A stretch of DNA of 64,000 nucleotides from Vreelandella alkaliphila (GCF_016107625.1 NZ_JABASV010000004.1:124001-188000); one strand, 5' to 3'. Shown: positions 18,105 through 29,339, counted from the first letter of the stretch. The notes: generated by a model from the letters alone, not told the origin. Program-made: numbers and translations.

Positions 18105-19286
18105 CTAGGGCTTATGGGGTAGCGCCAGATACTCTTTAGACTGCATTTCCTGCAGACGCGACAGCGTCCGCTGAAATTCAAAGGTCAGCTTACCATCGCG
18201 ATACAGCGCTTCAACTGGCACCTCTGCCGACATCAACAGCTTAACCCCGCGATCATAAAACTCGTCAACCATATTAATAAAGCGGCGAGCCTGATCGTCT
18301 GTTTTGACATTCATCTGAGTGACGTTAGATACCAAAACTGTATGAAATTCTCTGGCAAGCTCAATGTAATCATTCTGGCTACGCGGCCCATCACAGAGTT
18401 CGACAAATTCAAACCATGCCACATCGTCGTGGAGTCGGCGCGTCTTTAAAACGCGATGATTAATCTCAAGAGGCGCCCCCTCCTCACCTTCATGACCGGC
18501 TATTTCTCTGAAGCTTCTGCTTAGCTCCTGCTCGGCCGCTTTATCAAGCGGTGCATGAAAAATCTCAGCCCGCTCCAAGGCACGCAAACGGTAGTCAACA
18601 CCAGAATCGACATTGACGACCTCGCAGTGGCGATTCACTAGCTCAATGGCGGGAACAAACCGTGCACGCTGCAACCCATCTTTATAAAGGTCGTTCGGCA
18701 CTATATTGGATGTCGCCACCAACACCACGCCACGCTCAAACAATGCCTCAAGCAAATTTGCCAAGATCATTGCATCGGTAATGTCTTTGACAAAAAACTC
18801 ATCAAAGCAGATGACGCGCGCCTCAGCAGCGAACTTGCCAGCAATCAGCGTCAAAGGGTTCTTTTCGCCCTTATAGTGAGTCAACTCATTGTGGACACGC
18901 TGCATAAAACGATGAAAATGGGTGCGCATTTTTTCAGGGAACGGCAGCGCCTCGTAGAAAGTATCAACTAGATACGTTTTCCCACGCCCCACGCCTCCCC
19001 AAAAGTAGAGCCCCTTAACCTCCGGCAGCACTGGCCCGCCGGCACTGACCTTTTTACCCAGCAGCCCGGCAACTTTTGCTTTTAACCCTTTGTTAGCAAC
19101 TACAGTTTTAGGAGCACTAGCGGGTATGGCTAATAACTCATCATAAAGGCGCTGAAGATGCTTAACCGCCTGCTCTTGAGCAGGGTCGTACTGGAAATCG
19201 TCACGCTTTAAGTTTTCCTGATACCGCGCAAAAGGCGTTAATCGGCTCGCCTGCTCACTGTCTTGACGTGCAGATAATGATGACAT
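18105..19286 (-). CDS. zapE: Cell division protein ZapE (AFG1-like ATPase)
   Basis: AAA-type ATPase that in E. coli associates with the Z ring during constriction under stress. 393 residues from the ATG at 19286, chosen for GGGAG seven bases upstream; the frame is open 41 codons further without family-like sequence. Seen: Walker A GGVGRGKT at about 97-104, Walker B region VICFDEFFVKDITDAMIL, sensor-like VLVATSNIVPNDLYKDGLQR. Divergent from zapG, the E. coli yhcM/yhcB arrangement. Confidence 0.92.
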   Translation of the reverse strand: MSSLSARQDSEQASRLTPFARYQENLKRDDFQYDPAQEQAVKHLQRLYDELLAIPASAPKTVVANKGLKAKVAGLLGKKVSAGGPVLPEVKGLYFWGGVGRGKTYLVDTFYEALPFPEKMRTHFHRFMQRVHNELTHYKGEKNPLTLIAGKFAAEARVICFDEFFVKDITDAMILANLLEALFERGVVLVATSNIVPNDLYKDGLQRARFVPAIELVNRHCEVVNVDSGVDYRLRALERAEIFHAPLDKAAEQELSRSFREIAGHEGEEGAPLEINHRVLKTRRLHDDVAWFEFVELCDGPRSQNDYIELAREFHTVLVSNVTQMNVKTDDQARRFINMVDEFYDRGVKLLMSAEVPVEALYRDGKLTFEFQRTLSRLQEMQSKEYLALPHKP

Positions 19287-19518
19287 CAACTCGCTCCCAC
19301 AGCACACATCGTGAACGAAACTGTGACGTTGTAAGAACACAGCCTGCCCAAATAAAAAAAGAATATTATACGCTGCATAATAACTAAGCGCATGAGCGGA
19401 TTGACCCAACCGACGGATACGCGCCTATAATGGTCACGCTTTGTTAAGCTGTTTGTTAAACTATTTGTCGAACCCCGCCATGCGCTTGGTGGCGTGCATC
19501 ATCTCTAGGGAGAATACT

Positions 19519-19965
19519 GTGGAAGCAAGCTCGCCATTCACTTTTGCGATTATCGGTCTCGTTATTGGATTTGTTATCGGCTTAGCGTGTTATCGCCTGT
19601 TCAGCAAAAGCCAACGTGACCACGCCACATTAAAGCAGGCTTTACTTGAGCGTGAACATCAAATAGCCGAGCTTAAGAAAGGCATGGGAAGCCACCTCAC
19701 CGGCATCCAGCAGCACATCATTAATATTCGCCAGGAAGCTGATCGGCTAGAACAGCAAATAGACAGCGAAGCTGCTGAATGGAGACTGGAAACGGCCATT
19801 ACACCTTCCACAAACAAACTCGCGCCTAACACAGAGGACGAAGGTGATGTTAACACTCCGCGTGATTATGCTGACGGCAAAAGCGGTACGCTATCTGAAG
19901 ACTTTGGCTTGAAGAGCAGTTTGAATGAGCATGACACAACCACACCTCAACCTCCTCGTTATTAA
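19519..19965 (+). CDS. zapG: ZapG-like inner-membrane protein (YhcB, DUF1043)
   Basis: Membrane-anchored coiled-coil protein; E. coli YhcB/ZapG links envelope growth and division. 148 residues: one N-terminal membrane helix (FAIIGLVIGFVIGLACYRLF), a coiled-coil (LKQALLEREHQIAELKKGM; IINIRQEADRLEQQID) and a polar, disordered tail ending TTPQPPRY. Start GTG at 19519 with AGGGAGA before it, rather than the upstream ATGs. Beside zapE as in E. coli. Tail is less conserved. Confidence 0.85.
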   Translation: MEASSPFTFAIIGLVIGFVIGLACYRLFSKSQRDHATLKQALLEREHQIAELKKGMGSHLTGIQQHIINIRQEADRLEQQIDSEAAEWRLETAITPSTNKLAPNTEDEGDVNTPRDYADGKSGTLSEDFGLKSSLNEHDTTTPQPPRY

Positions 19966-20009
19966 GAAACAGCAAGGCTAATTGCTTTTAAAGCACCTGC
20001 ATGACAAAT

Positions 20010-20040
20010 AGCATCCGCATAGCCAACCGATGCGGATGCT
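20010..20040. terminator. Possible terminator between zapG and the Nif3-like gene
   Basis: An 11-bp perfect inverted repeat (AGCATCCGCAT / ATGCGGATGCT) with a nine-base loop between two convergent genes. T-runs on either side are weak, so function is uncertain. Confidence 0.45.
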
Positions 20041-20055
20041 TTGCACAAGTTAGCG

Positions 20056-20817
20056 CTAGGCGGGATTATCGATATCGACAAATCGGTGCTCTATACCATA
20101 CTCACTCGCCAACCACTCACCCAGCGCCTGAACACCAAAACGTTCAGTCGCATGATGACCAGCCGCGATGTAATGAATACCCATTTCTCTAGCCAAGTGC
20201 GTCGTGCGCTCTGATATTTCCCCAGACACGAAAACTTGCGCCCCTGCATCGTAAGCCGCCGTAATCATGTCTTGAGCACCTCCAGTGCACCATGCGACCC
20301 GCTCCACAGAGCCAACTAAAGGCGACTCGACCACTAAAGGCGCTCGATAGAGCACTGCAGCCAATTGACCTCCCAGCTCAGCAACGCTTAGCGGCTCAGC
20401 CAACCGGCCGGACCACAACAACCCTTCGCCAAGCTCACCATCAATGCATCCCTCGACCTTCCACCCCAGACGCTTGGCCAGCTCGGCATTGTTGCCAAAC
20501 GCTGCATGCGCATCTAATGGCAAGTGGTAAGCAAGCAAGCTCATTTCGTTATCCAGCAGTGTTTTAATACGTTTCTGCTTCATGCCGGTAATAGCTACCG
20601 GTTCATTTTTCCAGAAATAACCATGGTGCACTAACACCATGTCCGCTCGCCAAGCGACCGCCTCCTCCAATAACGCCTGACATGCCGTCACCCCTGACAT
20701 CACCCGCGTTACAGTGTCACGCCCCTCCACCTGAAGGCCGTTAACGGTAAAATCTTTAAATTGCGATGACCGCAATTGATGGTCGCAAGCAGCAACTAGT
20801 TGGTCGCGATGGATCAC
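20056..20817 (-). CDS. Nif3-like dinuclear metal centre protein (YbgI family)
   Basis: Member of the Nif3/YbgI family of hexameric metal-binding proteins, annotated variously as GTP cyclohydrolase 1 type 2; the physiological substrate is not agreed. 253 residues. Seen: the metal-ligand motifs VLVHHGYFWK near residue 62, AYHLPLDAH, and IAAGHHATERFG near the C-terminus. Stands alone between zapG and degS (divergent from degS). Confidence 0.88.
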   Translation of the reverse strand: MIHRDQLVAACDHQLRSSQFKDFTVNGLQVEGRDTVTRVMSGVTACQALLEEAVAWRADMVLVHHGYFWKNEPVAITGMKQKRIKTLLDNEMSLLAYHLPLDAHAAFGNNAELAKRLGWKVEGCIDGELGEGLLWSGRLAEPLSVAELGGQLAAVLYRAPLVVESPLVGSVERVAWCTGGAQDMITAAYDAGAQVFVSGEISERTTHLAREMGIHYIAAGHHATERFGVQALGEWLASEYGIEHRFVDIDNPA

Positions 20818-20955
20818 ACTGACTCCTTAACCGATTAACAGGCTATCGTGAGGAACATCTCAATAAAGTGTTACGATGGAACTATTGTAAATCTCGCTTC
20901 GCGTTATCGCGAACCTCGCGAACATTTAGACTATCACCCGCTGAGGAAATTTCGC

Positions 20956-22200
20956 ATGCACCGCTCTGTGCTGCCCTATATATGGCCAATTATCACCGGG
21001 TTATTGCTCGCTGCCTTGGTGCTACTTGCTTTCCCAGAGTATTTGCCCAATCCGTTTCGGCAAACGCCACCCGCAACGGTCGAACCCCCCTCTTCGCTGG
21101 TGCCTACTAGCGGAGAGTCGGCAGCCAATCGACCTGCTCCTGAGATTCGCCAAGCAGAACCGCTCAACCGCAACCAAGGGCCTGCAAGCTACTCCAACGC
21201 CGTTAATCAAGCGGCGCCAGCCGTCGTCAATATCTATTCATCACGCATTGTTGAACGCGATCAGCATCCATTAATGTCTGATCCTTTTTTCCAGCAGTTC
21301 TTCAGCGGCGACGATGCAACCACTCATCAGCGAATGTTGTCGAGCCTGGGTTCTGGCGTTATCGTCAGCCATGACGGCTACGTGCTAACCAATCACCATG
21401 TCATTAATGGCGCCGATCAAATACAGGTAGCACTTCGCGATGGTCGGGAAACACTTGCCGAGGTAATTGGCACTGACCCAGAAAGCGACCTTGCCGTATT
21501 ACGCATTACCCTTGATGACTTGCCAGTGATCGAACTTGCTGACTCAGAACAGGTAGCCGTGGGTGATGTAGCACTCGCTATCGGCAATCCTTTCGGTGTT
21601 GGGCAAACCGTTACCATGGGCATTATTAGCGCAACGGGGCGCAGCCACTTAGGTTTAAATGCCTACGAGGACTTCATTCAAACCGACGCCGCGATAAATC
21701 CAGGCAATTCCGGGGGCGCATTAGTCAACCCTGACGGCGCCTTAGTAGGCATTAATACAGCTATTTTCTCACGGTCAGGGGGATCACAAGGAATTGGTTT
21801 CGCGATTCCAGCCAACCTTGCCCACAGCATCTTGAATGAACTGGTTACCCGCGGTCGCGTCATACGCGGCTGGCTTGGCATAGAAGCACAAGCACTCTCC
21901 CGCGAGCTGGCCGCATCGTTTGGGCTAAGAACCCCTCAAGGCGTGATCGTCGCTGGCGTCGTGAAAGACGGGCCTGCCGCTAAAGCAGGCTTACAGCCCG
22001 GCGATGTTCTGCTGTCTATTGACGGTCAAGTGATTTTGGATGCTCGGGTAACAATGAGCGCGATTGCTTCCATTCCACCCGGCACGAAACTACCGCTGAC
22101 GATCGTACGAAGCGGTGAGCGCATGGACATGACACTGGAAGTAGGTGAGCGGCCGGTACCCATTAATGCTACATCAGGAGAGCATCAGAGCGACTCGTAA
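20956..22200 (+). CDS. degS: Site-1 envelope stress protease DegS/AlgW
   Basis: Membrane-anchored periplasmic serine protease that starts release of RpoE by cutting the anti-sigma factor RseA/MucA. 414 residues from the ATG at 20956 (GAGGA upstream). Seen: one N-terminal membrane helix (about 8-27), a proline-rich linker (about 32-75) longer than in E. coli DegS, the trypsin-like domain with triad H148 (TNHHVI), D178 (ESDLAVL) and S252 (GNSGGAL), and a single PDZ domain from about 330. One PDZ rather than two supports DegS/AlgW over DegP/DegQ. Confidence 0.92.
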   Translation: MHRSVLPYIWPIITGLLLAALVLLAFPEYLPNPFRQTPPATVEPPSSLVPTSGESAANRPAPEIRQAEPLNRNQGPASYSNAVNQAAPAVVNIYSSRIVERDQHPLMSDPFFQQFFSGDDATTHQRMLSSLGSGVIVSHDGYVLTNHHVINGADQIQVALRDGRETLAEVIGTDPESDLAVLRITLDDLPVIELADSEQVAVGDVALAIGNPFGVGQTVTMGIISATGRSHLGLNAYEDFIQTDAAINPGNSGGALVNPDGALVGINTAIFSRSGGSQGIGFAIPANLAHSILNELVTRGRVIRGWLGIEAQALSRELAASFGLRTPQGVIVAGVVKDGPAAKAGLQPGDVLLSIDGQVILDARVTMSAIASIPPGTKLPLTIVRSGERMDMTLEVGERPVPINATSGEHQSDS

Positions 22201-22212
22201 GTCGCTCTGATG
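22183..22212. terminator. Hairpin spanning the degS stop codon
   Basis: A 13-bp perfect inverted repeat (CATCAGAGCGACT / AGTCGCTCTGATG) with a CGTA loop; the degS TAA (22198-22200) lies in the loop and first stem base. No T-run follows on either strand, so it may protect mRNA 3' ends or act in a non-canonical way between convergent degS and hisD. Confidence 0.5.
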
Positions 22213-22255
22213 GTTATCAGCGGCTTGTTCAGACGGCGCTTTTTTCAAACAAGAC

Positions 22256-23572
22256 TCAATCGTTAATACGATACTCCGCTGAACGAGCATGGGCCGTCAG
22301 TGATTCGCCTCGGGCAAGTACAGAGGCTATTCTGCCAAGCTCAGACGCTCCGTCAGGCGAGCAGTGAATAATGGAGGAGCGTTTCTGGAAATCATACACC
22401 CCCAGTGGCGATGAAAAACGGGCTGTTCCAGACGTGGGCAGCACATGATTCGGCCCCGCACAATAGTCACCCAGAGCTTCCGAAGTATGCCGCCCCATGA
22501 AGATAGCCCCAGCGTGACGCACGTCATCAAGCCAGTCGCCGGGCGCCTCTACAGAGAGCTCAAGGTGCTCTGGAGCAATACGGTTGATCAATTCAATGGC
22601 TTCGCCTTGATCTTGACATAGGATTAATGCCCCACGACGCTGCAGCGAAGCACGGGCAATATCTTCACGCTCAAGTGTCGGCAATAATCGTTCGATTGCA
22701 GCCTCTACGGCTTCGAGATGCGCAGCGTTCCAACTAACAAAAATCGCCTGGGCATCCTCGTCGTGCTCAGCCTGGGAAAACAAGTCCATCGCCAGCCAAT
22801 CTGGGTCTGTCTGGCCGTCAGACACCACCATGATTTCAGAGGGGCCGGCAATCATATCAATACCAACCTGACCAAATACCGCGCGCTTAGCAGTCGCCAC
22901 GTAGATATTTCCAGGCCCTACGATTTTATCTACCCGCGGAACGCTTTCCGTGCCATAGGCAAGCGCTGCGACCGCCTGTGCGCCACCAATCGTGAACACA
23001 TAATCGACGCCCGCCAGATGCGCAGCTGCCAGCACAAGATCATTCAACACACCGTCCGGAGTCGGCACAACCATCACAATCTCGCGCACACCAGCCACAT
23101 GGGCAGGGATAGCATTCATCAATACCGATGAAGGATAAGCGGCTTTCCCGCCTGGCACATAAATACCTGCGCGGTCCAGCGGGGTGACCTTTTGGCCCAG
23201 CACCGTTCCATCAGCCTCTTCGTATTGCCACGAGCTTGGCTTCTGGCGCTCATGATAACGCTTAATACGCTCAGCGGCGGCTGACAGCGCATTACGCTGT
23301 TCAGCAGGCAGACCATCAAAGGCCTTTTTCAGTTGCTCAGGAGATAGGCGTAGCTGCTCCATACTCTCGACTGACAGGCGGTCAAAGCGATTTGTCGCCT
23401 CAACCACCGCACTGTCACCTCGCCGTTTAACATCTGCCAATATCTCTTCAACACGAGCCTGTACTGCCTTATCAGACACCCCTTCCCAATCCAGCAGCGC
23501 ATCTAAATGCTGATGGAATGCCCCATCAACAGTCGAGAGACGGGCAATGGTGGCTGTGGACTTATCGCTCAT
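22256..23572 (-). CDS. hisD: Histidinol dehydrogenase HisD
   Basis: NAD- and zinc-dependent enzyme that oxidises L-histidinol to L-histidine, the last two steps of the pathway. 438 residues from the ATG at 23572 with GAGGT before it. Seen: [54 protein letters not shown], the zinc-site region [21 protein letters not shown] and [14 protein letters not shown]. 13 bases after hisG. Here it ends the unit; hisC, which follows in Pseudomonas, is absent. Confidence 0.97.
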   Translation of the reverse strand: MSDKSTATIARLSTVDGAFHQHLDALLDWEGVSDKAVQARVEEILADVKRRGDSAVVEATNRFDRLSVESMEQLRLSPEQLKKAFDGLPAEQRNALSAAAERIKRYHERQKPSSWQYEEADGTVLGQKVTPLDRAGIYVPGGKAAYPSSVLMNAIPAHVAGVREIVMVVPTPDGVLNDLVLAAAHLAGVDYVFTIGGAQAVAALAYGTESVPRVDKIVGPGNIYVATAKRAVFGQVGIDMIAGPSEIMVVSDGQTDPDWLAMDLFSQAEHDEDAQAIFVSWNAAHLEAVEAAIERLLPTLEREDIARASLQRRGALILCQDQGEAIELINRIAPEHLELSVEAPGDWLDDVRHAGAIFMGRHTSEALGDYCAGPNHVLPTSGTARFSSPLGVYDFQKRSSIIHCSPDGASELGRIASVLARGESLTAHARSAEYRIND

Positions 23573-23585
23573 GGTAAACCTCGTG

Positions 23586-24239
23586 TCATTCAATAGGCTG
23601 AGTCTGACGCTTTTTAACCGCACTTTCCAGGCGGGCTAACAATGGCTTAATACGATCATGCTTCATGGTCATGGCGGCTTTATTAACCACCAGGCGGGTG
23701 CTGATATGGGCAATGAGCTCTCGAGGCTCCATGCCATTGGCGCGTAGCGTATTGCCGGTATCAACGATATCAACAATTTCATCGGCCAAATTCATCAGCG
23801 GAGCAAGTTCCATCGCCCCATAGAGCTTGATCACTTCGGCTTGAATACCCTGCTCTGCATAGTAACGCCTCGCTACGTTTACAAACTTAGTAGCTACACG
23901 ACGACGCGCCTCAGCAGGCAACTGACCTGTCACACCAGCAGTCATCAGCTTGCAACGAGCGATATCCAAGTCTAGGGGCTCGTATAGACCTTCAGCCCCA
24001 TGCTCAAGCAGAACGTCTTTACCCGCAATGCCTACATCTGCGGCACCCAGCTGCACATAGGTCGGCACATCGGTTGCCCGTATAATCACCAACTTTACAT
24101 CTGGCAAATTAGTATCAAACAACAGCTTACGGCTTTTACCCAAATCTTCTGCCGGGGTAATTCCCGCATCTGCCAACAGCGGCAGCGTTTCGTCCAGAAT
24201 ACGCCCTTTTGAAAGGGCCAAAATCAGTTGCTTACTCAT
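23586..24239 (-). CDS. hisG: ATP phosphoribosyltransferase HisG, short form
   Basis: First step of histidine synthesis: ATP and PRPP give phosphoribosyl-ATP. 217 residues; this is the short form, which lacks the C-terminal regulatory ACT-like domain and in characterised bacteria needs HisZ for activity and feedback control. Seen: [43 protein letters not shown] and the PRPP-binding [14 protein letters not shown]. No hisZ is in the window. Confidence 0.96.
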   Translation of the reverse strand: MSKQLILALSKGRILDETLPLLADAGITPAEDLGKSRKLLFDTNLPDVKLVIIRATDVPTYVQLGAADVGIAGKDVLLEHGAEGLYEPLDLDIARCKLMTAGVTGQLPAEARRRVATKFVNVARRYYAEQGIQAEVIKLYGAMELAPLMNLADEIVDIVDTGNTLRANGMEPRELIAHISTRLVVNKAAMTMKHDRIKPLLARLESAVKKRQTQPIE

Positions 24240-24267
24240 TATTTAGGCCAATGGTTAATAACATGGC

Positions 24268-25792
<1,525 letters not shown>

Positions 25793-25816
25793 AAGACAGG
25801 AAACTCCTTTGGGCCA

Positions 25817-25855
25817 TTGAATTAGGTAATTGAAATAGGGAGGACGTTGAATTAG
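25817..25855. repeat. Three TTGAAWTAG copies in the mlaB-ibaG spacer
   Basis: TTGAATTAG at 25817, TTGAAATAG at 25830 and TTGAATTAG at 25847, in the 122-base gap between mlaB and ibaG. Spacing of 13 and 17 bases is irregular. Confidence 0.4.
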
Positions 25856-25914
25856 TGAAGAACAGGAGAACATGATAAAGAAAAGCGACACGCTTGGCGA
25901 TGCTAGACGAGCAC

Positions 25915-26247
25915 TCACGCTTCAGCGTTGGGCGAACCTATTAGCGCGTCGAGTTCAGCGAGCGACGTTAAACGCTCAAGCGGAGCAGACAATGCAATCG
26001 ACGTAACGACAATGTCTAGCGAGTGACACGCACGCAGCCATTCAAACAGAACGCTAATCGCCGCGCTACTTGCCTTTGAAACGCCTGAAAAATCGAGAAC
26101 TACATCAGTTAATCGAGCACTTTCAAGCCATTTAACGCCTGCAGCGGCCACATCGGCCGCTGCATTGACATTGAGATCACCCTGAACAGCCAACGCGCAA
26201 GACTGCGCAATCAGCGAAACATGGGGCATAGATAACAGCGTCGTCAC
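25915..26247 (-). CDS. mlaB: STAS-domain phospholipid transport protein MlaB
   Basis: Cytoplasmic STAS subunit that stabilises and activates the MlaF ATPase in the MlaFEDB complex. 110 residues. Seen: VVLDFSGVSKASSAAISVLFEWL, the STAS helix region, and a short hydrophobic core. Start GTG at 26247 overlapping the mlaC stop by four bases (GTGA). STAS sequences vary, so position after mlaC is important support. Confidence 0.9.
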   Translation of the reverse strand: MTTLLSMPHVSLIAQSCALAVQGDLNVNAAADVAAAGVKWLESARLTDVVLDFSGVSKASSAAISVLFEWLRACHSLDIVVTSIALSAPLERLTSLAELDALIGSPNAEA

Positions 26248-26903
26248 GCGTTGCCCCCTTGCTCAAGCTCGTCGACACCAATTTCAGGCGACCAACTACG
26301 AATGACTGCATCGTAGTCTCGGTTATTTTCGCGCATCGACTGATCAAACTGATTACGGAAGGTCAGCCCTAAATTGATGCCATTAACAATAACATTGACC
26401 ACTTTCCACTCACCATTTGAAAGTCGCAGACTGTAGCTAACGGGGTAAACCTGACCATTTGTGGCAACAACTTCCATATCAACACTGGCTTGATCTTCAT
26501 AGCGCTGACCGCGCTGGTCGGTCAACACTCGCAACTCATCGTAATCAAAGGTCACGAGACCACGCGTGTACGTGTCGATCAGGGTTTGACGAAAGACATC
26601 GGCGAACCGACTACGCTGTTCTGGCGTTGCGTTGCGGAAGTAGCTTCCCATCACGCTAGCGCCAATATAACGAAAATCCGCTACATCATTCAGGCTATCG
26701 TTGACTAACGCCTTAAGCTCATTAAGATTATTGGCGTAATAATCTTCTCTACCGTTAATCTGCTCCATGAATTCATTGACGTTTTCACGAACCAACGCTT
26801 CTGGCGATTTCGACTGGGCCTGGGCAGCAAAAGGCAGCAGAACGACCGCTAGCGTCAACAAAAAAAGCAAACGACGGGCCAACATTACGCTATTTTCTTT
26901 CAT
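26244..26903 (-). CDS. mlaC: Periplasmic phospholipid-binding protein MlaC
   Basis: Soluble carrier that moves phospholipid between the outer-membrane MlaA-OmpC site and the inner-membrane MlaFEDB complex. About 219 residues from the ATG at 26903 (GAGGTG upstream). Seen: cleavable signal peptide (LLFLLTLAVVLLPFAAQAQS), VRENVNEFMEQINGRED, and the Tol-Tol-Ttg2D family segment GEWKVVNVIVNGINLGLTFRNQF. Confidence 0.95.
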   Translation of the reverse strand: MKENSVMLARRLLFLLTLAVVLLPFAAQAQSKSPEALVRENVNEFMEQINGREDYYANNLNELKALVNDSLNDVADFRYIGASVMGSYFRNATPEQRSRFADVFRQTLIDTYTRGLVTFDYDELRVLTDQRGQRYEDQASVDMEVVATNGQVYPVSYSLRLSNGEWKVVNVIVNGINLGLTFRNQFDQSMRENNRDYDAVIRSWSPEIGVDELEQGGNA

Positions 26904-26941
26904 TAAAATCACCTCATGACAACTGACAGCACCCACGGTGC

Positions 26942-27406
26942 TTAGTTAGTAACCATATTGGATACAAATTGCTGGATAAGTTCTTCGAGCACCAGGGCAG
27001 ACTGGGTATCACGAATAACATCCCCCTCCTCAAGCACTTCAGGAGCGCCGCCAACACTCAGGCCAATATACTGCTCACCGAGCAGCCCAGCCGTCAAAAT
27101 AGCTGCGGTAGTATCTTGTGAAAGCTGGCCTTCAAGATCACTATCGAGGCTCAACACCACCCGCGCATCATACCACTCGGTATCAAGCTCAATAGCCTCT
27201 ACCCGTCCCACAGTAACACCGGCCATGGTGACCCGCGCACGTGGTTTCAGGCTGCCAATGTTGGAAAAACTGGCCTCGAGACGAAACGTGTCGGAAGATG
27301 TTGAAAGCGTCATGCCACTTACGCGTAAGCCCAAAAAAACAAGCCCCAGAATGCCCGCAAGCATAAACAGGCCAACACCAAACTCCATGGTTTTACTGCG
27401 CTTCAT
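26942..27406 (-). CDS. mlaD: MCE-domain phospholipid transport protein MlaD
   Basis: Inner-membrane-anchored protein with one MCE domain; hexamers form the periplasmic pore of MlaFEDB. 154 residues from the ATG at 27406 (MKRSKTMEFGVGLFML). Seen: N-terminal helix FGVGLFMLAGILGLVFLGLRVSG, MCE core FSNIGSLKPRARVTMAGVTVGRVEAIELD and AAILTAGLLGEQYIGLSVGG, and a C-terminal helix LVLEELIQQFVSNM. Confidence 0.96.
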   Translation of the reverse strand: MKRSKTMEFGVGLFMLAGILGLVFLGLRVSGMTLSTSSDTFRLEASFSNIGSLKPRARVTMAGVTVGRVEAIELDTEWYDARVVLSLDSDLEGQLSQDTTAAILTAGLLGEQYIGLSVGGAPEVLEEGDVIRDTQSALVLEELIQQFVSNMVTN

Positions 27407-27422
27407 GTTATTGCTCCACCCA

Positions 27423-28223
27423 TTAAAGGCCGCCAAACATCACGGCGGTCAATACAAAATCCAGCCCCAAAACAGCAAGCGATGAATACACCACCGTGCG
27501 GGTTGTCGCACGCGAAATACCTTCAGAGGTAGGCACTAAGTCATACCCTTGGAACACCGCAATCCAGGTGACGACTACTGCAAATACAAGGCTTTTGATT
27601 ATTCCATTACCAATATCATCAACAAACGAAACACTAGCCTGCATATTGCTCCAGTAAGAGCCTTCAAAAACCCCCAGCCATTCCACGCCAACCAAATAGC
27701 CCCCCCAAATCCCCACTACGCTAAAACCAACGGTAAGAATAGGTAGCGCAACAAAACCTGCCCACAACCTTGGCGCCACAACCCGGCGCAGAGGGTCAAC
27801 GCCAATCATTTCCATGCTGGTTAACTGCTCAGTCGCCTTCATCAGGCCAATTTCCGCCGTTAACGCAGAGCCCGCGCGCCCTGCAAACAGTAGCGCAGCG
27901 ACCACTGGCGCTAGCTCTCGAAGAAGCGAAAGAGCAACCATCTGGCCAAGCGCCTGCTCTGCCCCAAAATCAACCAATATGGTATACCCCTGCAGCGCAA
28001 GCACCATGCCTATAAACAGCCCTGACACCAGTACAATAGCCAGAGACAGTACACCGACAAAGTGCACTTGGCGCAGCCACAACGACCACCCTTCCCGAGA
28101 AGGCACCCCTACTGCCGACTGGGCAAGAAAGACACCTGCACGCCCTAACGACTCTAAGGCATCACACCCTTTTTGCCCCAGCCGAGCGACATGCGAAATA
28201 GCATGTTTAATGTTTGATTGCAT
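27423..28223 (-). CDS. mlaE: Phospholipid ABC transporter permease MlaE
   Basis: Permease subunit of MlaFEDB. 266 residues with several membrane segments. Seen: the amphipathic N-terminus, [66 protein letters not shown] (the family's signature stretch, given here by its ends around residues 66-131) and [30 protein letters not shown]. Starts directly after the mlaF stop. Confidence 0.96.
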   Translation of the reverse strand: MQSNIKHAISHVARLGQKGCDALESLGRAGVFLAQSAVGVPSREGWSLWLRQVHFVGVLSLAIVLVSGLFIGMVLALQGYTILVDFGAEQALGQMVALSLLRELAPVVAALLFAGRAGSALTAEIGLMKATEQLTSMEMIGVDPLRRVVAPRLWAGFVALPILTVGFSVVGIWGGYLVGVEWLGVFEGSYWSNMQASVSFVDDIGNGIIKSLVFAVVVTWIAVFQGYDLVPTSEGISRATTRTVVYSSLAVLGLDFVLTAVMFGGL

Positions 28224-29045
28224 TTAACGCACCTTCCCTGCAGAGGCTTGGCCTAGAATATCGCGGTAAAGTGTCTCAGCGGGATAGTGAAACGGCACCG
28301 GCCCGTCTGGCTCACCATGGATAAACTGGCTTACTCGGGGATCTTGGTTCGTATCTAAGGTTCTTGGCGTGCCAGAGGCTACCACCTGCCCATCGGCAAT
28401 GAGGTACAGATAATCCGCAATGCTGAGGGTCTCTTTGATATCGTGCGAAACGATCACTGACGTAAGCGACAGTGCCTGATTCAGCCGTTTAATTAGCTGT
28501 ACAAGCACCCCCATAGAAATGGGGTCTTGCCCGACAAAAGGCTCATCATAAAGGATTAACTCTGGATCAAGCGCTACCGCCCGTGCCAGCGCCACACGCC
28601 TTGCCATCCCCCCCGAAAGCTCAGCTGGCGACAAGTGCCTAGCCCCGCGCAAACCCACTGCCTGTAACTTAAGAAGCACTAGATCGCGTATCATAGGATC
28701 AGGCAAGTCAGTATGCACCCGAAGCGGAAACGCTACGTTTTCAAATACATCAAGATCTGAAAACAGTGCGCCGCTCTGAAATAACATACCCATGCGCTTA
28801 CGCAGCGTAAACAGGGCCTTACGCGACAGGCGATGCACATCTTGACCGTCGATTAACACTCGCCCCCGGTCAGGCGTTAATTGCCCACCAATTAGCTTTA
28901 AAAGGGTCGTCTTTCCGGTACCGCTTGGCCCCATGATAGCCGTTACCTGGCCTCGCGAAATCGTCATGTTGATTCCGCGAAAAATATCATGATCACCCCG
29001 CGAGAAGTACAAATCTTCAATTTCGATGAAGGGAGCATCGGTCAT
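28224..29045 (-). CDS. mlaF: Phospholipid ABC transporter ATPase MlaF
   Basis: ATPase of the Mla retrograde phospholipid system. 273 residues. Seen: Walker A GPSGTGKTT at about 39-47, signature LSGGMARRVALARA, Walker B LILYDEPFVGQDP and the switch His in VIVSHDIKETL. First gene of mlaFEDCB-ibaG-murA-hisG-hisD, all minus strand with short gaps. Confidence 0.97.
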   Translation of the reverse strand: MTDAPFIEIEDLYFSRGDHDIFRGINMTISRGQVTAIMGPSGTGKTTLLKLIGGQLTPDRGRVLIDGQDVHRLSRKALFTLRKRMGMLFQSGALFSDLDVFENVAFPLRVHTDLPDPMIRDLVLLKLQAVGLRGARHLSPAELSGGMARRVALARAVALDPELILYDEPFVGQDPISMGVLVQLIKRLNQALSLTSVIVSHDIKETLSIADYLYLIADGQVVASGTPRTLDTNQDPRVSQFIHGEPDGPVPFHYPAETLYRDILGQASAGKVR

Positions 29046-29110
29046 GGGCTGGCTGGCCTTGATGGTCGTCTTGCCGCAACAGCATTAGTATATGCTGGCT
29101 ACGCATTAGT

Positions 29111-29174
29111 TAGTTAAAAACAGATAATTCAAAAAAACAGCTAGTTTATAAAGAACAGACAGTTTAAAAAACAG
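29111..29174. repeat. Four degenerate A-rich repeats in the mlaF-kdsD spacer
   Basis: Four units of 13-17 bases with the pattern YARTT, A-rich run, ACAG: 29111-29123, 29125-29140, 29142-29158 and 29160-29174. They fill the AT-rich centre of the 294-base divergent spacer, where the promoters of mlaF and kdsD must lie. No certain promoter could be picked. Confidence 0.5.
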
Positions 29175-29339
29175 TGTTTTCGAAATATTATCGAACATCG
29201 TAACTTAACGCTACTCACAGTAACAGATGCGCTCATTGCAACCGCGCTGAGGAGTAGGATACGCGCCTTACCTACAAACCGCGCCAAGATGTTATTCTTA
29301 CCGACCTACTTTTGACCGCTTATGAAAAGAGATGCCCTC

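Noticed and set aside
26958..27485. 175-residue plus-strand frame opposite mlaD and mlaE
   Set aside because: Overlaps two conserved genes in antisense and shows no recognisable domain.
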